Made by a program: the position numbers and the translations under genes
NCBI GenBank assembly: GCA_038230975.1
Contig: JBBRMF010000066.1
Location: 1 to 21,825 of the forward strand
Origin: JANXVV01 sp038230975
Lineage (GTDB): Bacteria > Planctomycetota > Phycisphaerae > Tepidisphaerales > Tepidisphaeraceae
Length of the DNA stretch: 21,825 bases
Direction of reading: 5' to 3'
Notes under the pieces: generated by a model
What the model saw: only the letters and a program-made list of their open reading frames with translations
Told to the model about the DNA's origin: nothing
Database searches by the model: none
Part shown: positions 17,478 through 21,825 of the stretch, piece after piece
Layout: each line of letters opens with the position of its first letter
Position numbering within the stretch: the first letter of the stretch is position 1

Positions 17478-18557
17478 ATGGCGCTTCGACTACAACGGGC
17501 GCTACATCAAAATCGATCCCAGTGGACGGTGCGAACACATCTGGAACCGACGTACCGCCCGATGTGGGAGATGACCGAACGCTCAGAGCTTCTCTGGCGC
17601 CAGATCGGCCTTGCCGAATCCCGTGGCTGGCACGCCGCCGCCGGACTACTGCGTCACAACCTTATCGCGATCACCGAACGGACGCTCCAGCAGACCCAGA
17701 CCTTCTTACGATCTTTAATGACTGACCCGACCGAGGGTTCCGCCGTATCTCTCCTGGACTTACTCGCCGAATTGCGCGCCCTGCAGCAGGAATTTGGTGA
17801 CGTCCACTTCGGACCTAATCTCGAACTCTTTTCGGTCAACACCGACCCCATCGAACTGGAAGGATTCCATTTAGGTCCTTTTCGCATTGAACTGCATCTT
17901 TCGGCGTTACAGGCCGGACACGTCTTTTCCACCGCCCTGCGGTGCATCGCGCTCGATCCTCACCCGGCCGGCGGTGATCCCTCGATCACCCATCCCCACG
18001 TCCGGGACGATTTGCCGTGTCTCGGTGAAGCGACGGCACCGATCCGATTCGCCCTGCAAAGCGGCCGATTGGCCGATGCGTTCCTGGCGGTGCAGGCCGT
18101 TTTGAACACGTACAACCCCTCCTCGGCCTATGTCGTGTTATCCGAATGGGAGGGCCGAACCTGCGAAGACTGCGGAAGGGGCCGCTCGGAAGAAGACCTG
18201 TATTGCTGTGACGCCTGTCACGGAGACTTCTGCGACAGCTGCAGTCACCGTTGTGACGCGTGCGAAAACGCCTTTTGTGGTACCTGCCTCGAACGCGGTG
18301 AAAAAGACCAGAACCTCTGTCCTGATTGCCGTGGCCGCTGCTCGGAATGTCACGACATCTTCTCGATTCACGCGCTCGATGAACACGAAGGACAATGTCC
18401 CTCCTGCTTTGAATCCCATGCCGAAGAGGATGATTCGGCAATCGAACCTCCATTCCCCATCGATCCTTTACCAGAACAGGGCACCCCCGATCATGTTGCA
18501 ATCCGTCACTCTAACAAGTCCATCCAAGTCCTTTGCGATACAACGTCCCTTGCTTAA
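17478..18557 (+). CDS. E2-like ubiquitin-conjugating domain fused to a Cys-rich RING/treble-clef-like domain
   Basis: A 359-aa frame. Residues about 30-100 are helical. Residues about 105-225 read as an E2/UBC fold: FHLGPFRIELHLSAL as a core strand, then THPHVRDDLPCLGEA, resembling the eukaryotic HPN-x(n)-CL active-site block, with H172, P173 and candidate catalytic C181; then ADAFLAVQAVLNTYNPSSAY, like the E2 helix and PNP segment. Residues 229-310 contain seventeen Cys, mostly as CxxC pairs (CEDC, CDAC, CDSC, CGTC, CPDC, CSEC, CPSC), spaced as in RING/B-box or double treble-clef zinc domains. Together this suggests E2 plus E3 in one chain. The start is doubtful: ATG 17478 is the first after an in-frame TGA, has no ribosome site, and another frame looks coding upstream. 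The 3' end overlaps the JAB gene by 65 bases. Confidence 0.75.
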   Translation: MALRLQRALHQNRSQWTVRTHLEPTYRPMWEMTERSELLWRQIGLAESRGWHAAAGLLRHNLIAITERTLQQTQTFLRSLMTDPTEGSAVSLLDLLAELRALQQEFGDVHFGPNLELFSVNTDPIELEGFHLGPFRIELHLSALQAGHVFSTALRCIALDPHPAGGDPSITHPHVRDDLPCLGEATAPIRFALQSGRLADAFLAVQAVLNTYNPSSAYVVLSEWEGRTCEDCGRGRSEEDLYCCDACHGDFCDSCSHRCDACENAFCGTCLERGEKDQNLCPDCRGRCSECHDIFSIHALDEHEGQCPSCFESHAEEDDSAIEPPFPIDPLPEQGTPDHVAIRHSNKSIQVLCDTTSLA

Positions 18558-19176
18558 ACCCCCGGCACTGCGTTTTTCACCCTGGGCCTGGCTTAAACTC
18601 CAGTATCTGTGCCATGCGGGTCCCACGGAAGTGGGCGCCTTTGGCATCTCTGCGCCAGATGATCTCCTGTACGTGGATCAACTCCAGACCGTGCTGCAGG
18701 GCTCGACGATGACGAGCGTCGAGTTCAGCGATGAATCGGTCGCGGACCATTTTGACCGCTGCGCCGATGAAGGGATGCCGCCCGGCCGATGCGGGCGCAT
18801 CTGGATTCACACCCACCCGGGCGCTTCAGCCGAGCCGAGCGGCGTAGATGAAGAGACCTTCGCCCGGGTCTTTGACCCCTGCGACTGGGCGATGATGTTT
18901 ATTCTAAGCCGTACCGGCCAGACCTATGCCCGATTGGAGATCCATACCGGCCCGGGAGCCACCCTCGAATTGCCGGTCTCGGTGGACTGGCCTGCCTGGT
19001 CGACACTGGCCCAAAAACCCCCGCTCGACTTGCCCGACCAGCTGCGGCTCTGGCAGCACGAGTATGAAACGAATGTCTACAACCTGAATCCTTTGAACAC
19101 CCGCGCTCGAACTCGGGGGAAACTTTGGGAGTGGCTCAATCCTGTGGAGACCTGGGAAGGAGGTGTGGAATGGTGA
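18493..19176 (+). CDS. JAB/JAMM-family metallopeptidase (Mov34/MPN-like)
   Basis: A 227-aa protein with a complete JAMM zinc site: E46 (TEVGAFG), then HTHPG with H106 and H108, S116 and D119, giving H-x-H-x(10)-D with the conserved serine three residues before the aspartate. In ubiquitin-like systems such enzymes cleave isopeptide bonds after the modifier's C-terminus or mature its precursor. The N-terminus (LKPPALRFSPWAWLKLQYL) matches the usual first helix of the domain. The frame is open further upstream, but that part lies antiparallel in reading to the zinc-cluster region of the E2-RING gene in another frame; ATG 18493 is the sensible start. It overlaps the E2-RING gene by 65 bases and the E1 gene by 7, so all three are co-translated. 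Confidence 0.88.
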   Translation: MLQSVTLTSPSKSFAIQRPLLKPPALRFSPWAWLKLQYLCHAGPTEVGAFGISAPDDLLYVDQLQTVLQGSTMTSVEFSDESVADHFDRCADEGMPPGRCGRIWIHTHPGASAEPSGVDEETFARVFDPCDWAMMFILSRTGQTYARLEIHTGPGATLELPVSVDWPAWSTLAQKPPLDLPDQLRLWQHEYETNVYNLNPLNTRARTRGKLWEWLNPVETWEGGVEW

Positions 19177-19880
19177 ACGCTGCTTTTCCTTCACTCTCTT
19201 CAACACCGACCCGGGACATCCGTCAACGGGATCTGGTCCCACCTGATCGCCTGGCCGAATGTCATGCCCTGGTGATTGGCATCGGCGCGATCGGCCGACA
19301 GGTGGCCTTGCAACTGGCGGCCCTTGGGGTCCCTCGAATGACGCTCGTCGATGATGATCGGGTTGCCGTTGAGAATCTCGCCGCCCAGGGATACTGGCCG
19401 GCGGACCTCGGCCAAGCCAAAGTGCATTCGACCGCCAAGCTTTGCCGATCGATCTATCCGGAAGGACTCATCACTCCGATCGAGCAGCGGTTTGGGCGCT
19501 CCTCGGTCAAACGACTGGGCCCTGGGGAACCTTCGGCAGGTCCCCTGATCTGCTTTGCCTGCGTGGACAGCATTGTCACGCGAAAACGGATCTTTGAATC
19601 CCTGCGACCTTACCTCACCTGCTGGATCGATGGCCGCATGGCGGCTGAAACCCTGCGCGTTCTCGCCTCAGATTCTCCGGCCACGGAGGACTACTATCCG
19701 ACAACCCTCTTTGCCGAATCCGAAGCGTTTGGGGAGAGCTGCACCTCCCGAAGTACGATCTACTGCGCCTCCATTGCCGCCGGATTGATGGTCGCTCAGT
19801 TCGCCCGTCATCTGCGAAAGGTTCCCGTCGAACGGGATCAGACCTTGAATCTTCTGGCCAGCGAGCTCGTGACGCTTTAA
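19170..19880 (+). CDS. ThiF/E1-like adenylyltransferase
   Basis: A 236-aa E1-superfamily enzyme, expected to adenylate the C-terminus of the Ubl. The Rossmann nucleotide motif GIGAIG is at residues 37-42, followed by the acidic MTLVDDDRVAVENLAAQ block (D61-D63, N69) and the later CFACVDS segment. The usual Arg of the NLxRQ motif is Ala here (NLAAQ), which may alter ATP handling. C191 in GESCTSRSTIYC is the best candidate for a thioester cysteine. The CxxC zinc pairs of MoeB/ThiF are not seen. The ATG at 19170 has AAGGAGGT 5-6 bases upstream and overlaps the JAB stop (ATGGTGA). Pairing with E2, JAB and Ubl genes argues for protein conjugation rather than thiamine or molybdopterin synthesis. 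Confidence 0.87.
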   Translation: MVNAAFPSLSSTPTRDIRQRDLVPPDRLAECHALVIGIGAIGRQVALQLAALGVPRMTLVDDDRVAVENLAAQGYWPADLGQAKVHSTAKLCRSIYPEGLITPIEQRFGRSSVKRLGPGEPSAGPLICFACVDSIVTRKRIFESLRPYLTCWIDGRMAAETLRVLASDSPATEDYYPTTLFAESEAFGESCTSRSTIYCASIAAGLMVAQFARHLRKVPVERDQTLNLLASELVTL

Positions 19881-19944
19881 GTGTTAAACCTCGAGCGTCA
19901 CCTTCCAGACCCTTTCAATCTTTTATCACAAAGGAGTGACTCTG

Positions 19945-20337
19945 ATGAGTCACATCGTGACTGTGCGCACGCAAGTGCGCGATCCCCTGGCCCTGGCCGC
20001 CGCCTGTCGACGGCTGGGGCTGGCCGTTCCCTCGATCGGCACTGCTGCGCTGTTCAGCGGTTCGGCCGAGGGCCATCGGGTTCAATTGCCCGGCTGGCGT
20101 TATCCGGTGGTCTTCAATACCACCACGGGTGAAAGCCGCTATGACAACTATGGCGGGCAATGGGGCGACCCCAGGATGCTCAACCAGTTGCTCCAGGTTT
20201 ACGCCGTCGAGAAAGCAAAGCTCGAAGCCCATCGTCAGGGCCACAGCATCACCGAGCAACGGCTGCTCGATGGTTCGATCAAACTGGTGATTCGCGATAG
20301 CGGTTCAGGTGGACCGGTGAAAGGGGGTGCGCTGTGA
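19945..20337 (+). CDS. DUF1257 (Ycf35-like) protein
   Basis: A 130-aa member of DUF1257, the family of plastid/cyanobacterial Ycf35, function unknown. Family features: start MSHIVTVRTQVRDPLALAAACRRLGL, the central LPGWRYPVVFNTTTGESRYDNYGGQWG and the tail region LLQVYAVEKAKLEAHRQGHSITEQ, which reads as an iron-sulfur-free small alpha/beta fold. ATG 19945 is chosen because AAAGGAG lies 8 bases upstream; a GTG at 19936 overlaps that site. It follows the E1 gene by 64 bases and overlaps the DUF2997 gene by 4. DUF1257, DUF2997 and Ycf46-like ATPases often travel together, as here. Confidence 0.88.
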   Translation: MSHIVTVRTQVRDPLALAAACRRLGLAVPSIGTAALFSGSAEGHRVQLPGWRYPVVFNTTTGESRYDNYGGQWGDPRMLNQLLQVYAVEKAKLEAHRQGHSITEQRLLDGSIKLVIRDSGSGGPVKGGAL

Positions 20338-20540
20338 GCCATTCCACCGACCGCACCCTCGAGATCATCATCTCACCAACGGGACAAACCCGCATTACCG
20401 CCCGAGGCTACACCGGCACTGCCTGCAAAGCCGCAACCCGCGACCTGGAAAAAGCCCTCGGGTTCGTTCAATCAGACACGCCGACTTCTGACCTGTATCA
20501 ATCCGAGGACGCTCGCGAGACTCAGCGTGAACGGGGTTAA
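20334..20540 (+). CDS. DUF2997 protein
   Basis: A 68-aa protein matching DUF2997: a two-strand opening LEIIISPTGQTRITARGYTG, a Cys (C32) in the TACKAATRDLEKALG helix and a variable polar tail. Function unknown. It starts with GTG overlapping the DUF1257 stop (GTGA, 4 bases), a translational coupling, so the two are likely made in equal amounts and may form a complex. A gap of 88 bases with a fresh ribosome site separates it from the AAA+ gene. Confidence 0.85.
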   Translation: MSHSTDRTLEIIISPTGQTRITARGYTGTACKAATRDLEKALGFVQSDTPTSDLYQSEDARETQRERG

Positions 20541-20628
20541 CGCCGAGTCCCACCTTCGCGGTTCTTTGTCCACCCACTTTTTTCAATCCTCCACCCCCCA
20601 TCCCCTCACTACTCAACGGAGATTCCCT

Positions 20629-21825
20629 ATGTCGCTCTATGAACAACTGGCAGAGCACCTGCGCGCTGCCTTTCCCGCACTGTATATCCAGACCCACGAA
20701 CCCGAAGATGCCCTGGTTGAGATCGCCCGGCTCTGCCGGGATCAGCAATGGTCCCTGGCCCGCTGGGACATCGACCGGGGCCTAACGATCGGAGATCAGG
20801 CTTCGGCCCAGAGCCCTGATCCGGTGGCGGCGATCAAGGCCGTCAATGCCATGGCCACACCCGATGGCACAGCGGTGATGGTCCTCGTGAACTTCCATCG
20901 GTTTATCCAGTCCGCGGAAGTGGCCTAGGCCCTGGCCAACCAGGCGGCCCTCGGTAAGCAGAACCGTACCTTCCTGATCCTTCTTGCTCCGGTGGTCCAA
21001 CTGCCACCGGAGTTGGAAAAGCTGTTCGTCTATTTACAGCACGACCTGCCCGACCGTGAACAGCTGGCCGAGATCGCCCGGGGCGTGGCAACCGAATCCG
21101 GTGAACTGCCGGAGGGTGCGGCCCTGGAGGCGCTTTTGGACGCCTCGGTGGGATTGACCCGCTGGCAGGCGGAGAACGCGTTGAGTTTATCGTTGGTGCG
21201 CCATCAACGCCTTTGTCCCCAGGTGATGTGGGAACTCAAGGCCCAGTCGCTCGAAGCCTCAGGCCTCTTAACCCTGCACCGAGGCCAGGAGAGATTCAAT
21301 GATCTCGGTGGCTTGGAGGCCCTCAAAGGATTCTGCTCCAAAGCATTGAACAATCCCGGTTCAACCCGCGCCAAACCCCGCGGCATTTTGCTTCTGGGTG
21401 TTCCCGGTACCGGAAAGTCCGGGTTTGCCAAAGCCCTCGGCAATGAGATGGGCCGACCGACTCTGGTGCTGGACATCGGCTCATTGATGGGCAGCTTGTT
21501 GGGAGCCACCGAACAGAACACCCGCCAGGCTCTGAAGATCGCCGATGCGATGAGTCCCTGCATCCTGTATTGCGATGAGATTGAAAAAGCGCTGTCGGGT
21601 GCCGGAGGTCAATCCGACAGCGGGGTCTCCGCCCGATTGTTTGGCACCTTGCTCTCCTGGCTCAGCGATCATGAATCCGAGGTCTTTTTCGTAGCCACTT
21701 CCAATGACCTCTCCAGGCTGCCGCCGGAGTTTGCCCGCAGCGAGCGCTTTGATGGTGTCTGGTTCCTGGACCTGCCGGCCAGGAATGAAAAACAGAAGAT
21801 CTGGGAGATGTATCAGCACACGTTC
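20629..21825 (+). pseudogene. Ycf46-like AAA+ ATPase interrupted by an in-frame amber codon; 3' end beyond window
   Basis: The frame starts at ATG 20629 (CGGAG 8 bases upstream) and reads a Ycf46-type N-terminal domain (LYEQLAEHLRAAFPALYIQT...) until TAG at 20926-20928, codon 100. The same frame then continues without interruption to the window end: ALANQAALGKQNRTFLIL, LPPELEKLF, and a full AAA+ core with Walker A GVPGTGKS (K263), Walker B ILYCDEIEKA (D316, E317), sensor FVATSND and ELARS-like RSERFDG. In the context AEVA-stop-ALANQ a glutamine is natural, and CAG to TAG is a single transition. Options: recent nonsense mutation, readthrough, or sequencing error. An in-frame ATG at 21226 could still yield the ATPase core alone. 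It is the last visible gene of the cluster and is truncated by the window. Confidence 0.8.

Noticed and set aside
18130..18492. Upstream extension of the JAB frame
   Set aside because: It is the out-of-frame reading of the Cys-rich zinc domain of the E2-RING gene; the JAB fold starts after ATG 18493.
17089..19880. Interpretation as a thiamine or molybdopterin sulfur-carrier operon
   Set aside because: ThiS/MoaD-like and ThiF-like proteins fit both, but an E2-like/RING-like protein and a JAMM peptidase in the same overlapping gene set, with no thiamine or molybdopterin genes, favour protein conjugation.

Overview
The window looks like a Planctomycetota chromosome segment, probably class Planctomycetia. 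The evidence is gene content: a DUF1501 protein next to a PSCyt1/DUF1549/DUF1553 cytochrome-like protein, a DUF1080 lipoprotein, a Tat-exported sugar phosphate isomerase/epimerase-like protein, a fused LpxC-FabZ with LpxA, and a DNA topoisomerase VI A subunit. All assignments come from reading the translated sequence; no database search was run.

Layout. 1-264: a large inverted repeat and leader DNA. 265-1176 (+): Tat-exported TIM-barrel protein. 1177-1575: no convincing gene. 1576-2242 (-): two small overlapping genes, the upstream one DUF6941-like. 2407-2479 (-): tRNA-Lys(CTT), with a likely terminator at 2351-2380. 2565-7078 (-): DUF1501 and PSCyt1/DUF1549/DUF1553 pair. 7123-7209: strong hairpin repeat. 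7229-9334 (-): exported esterase-like alpha/beta hydrolase. 9433-12373 (-): DUF1080 lipoprotein, lpxA and lpxC-fabZ, i.e. early lipid A synthesis. 12533-12689: MITE-like inverted repeat. 12719-13363 (-): FkbM-type methyltransferase. 13471-14634 (-): topoisomerase VI subunit A.

From about 14635 the orientation flips to + and the content changes to an accessory island. It opens with a large serine recombinase (start about 14863) and a 55-aa protein. A complete-looking prokaryotic ubiquitin-like conjugation system follows: a beta-grasp Ubl (17089-17325), a protein joining an E2-like domain to a Cys-rich RING/treble-clef-like tail (17478-18557), a JAMM/JAB peptidase (18493-19176) and a ThiF/E1 enzyme (19170-19880). 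These are followed by DUF1257 (Ycf35-like), DUF2997 and a Ycf46-like AAA+ ATPase that runs off the window end. A plausible working model is: the E1 activates the Ubl, the E2-RING protein transfers it, the JAB enzyme matures or removes it, and the AAA+ module remodels or unfolds targets. This model is inferred from domain families and gene order; targets and biological role are unknown.

Two irregularities matter. The AAA+ gene carries an in-frame amber codon (20926-20928) where one C-to-T change from CAG would explain it. The start of the E2-RING gene also has protein-like sequence in another frame (about 17455-17560). The system may therefore be partly decayed, use readthrough, or contain sequencing errors.
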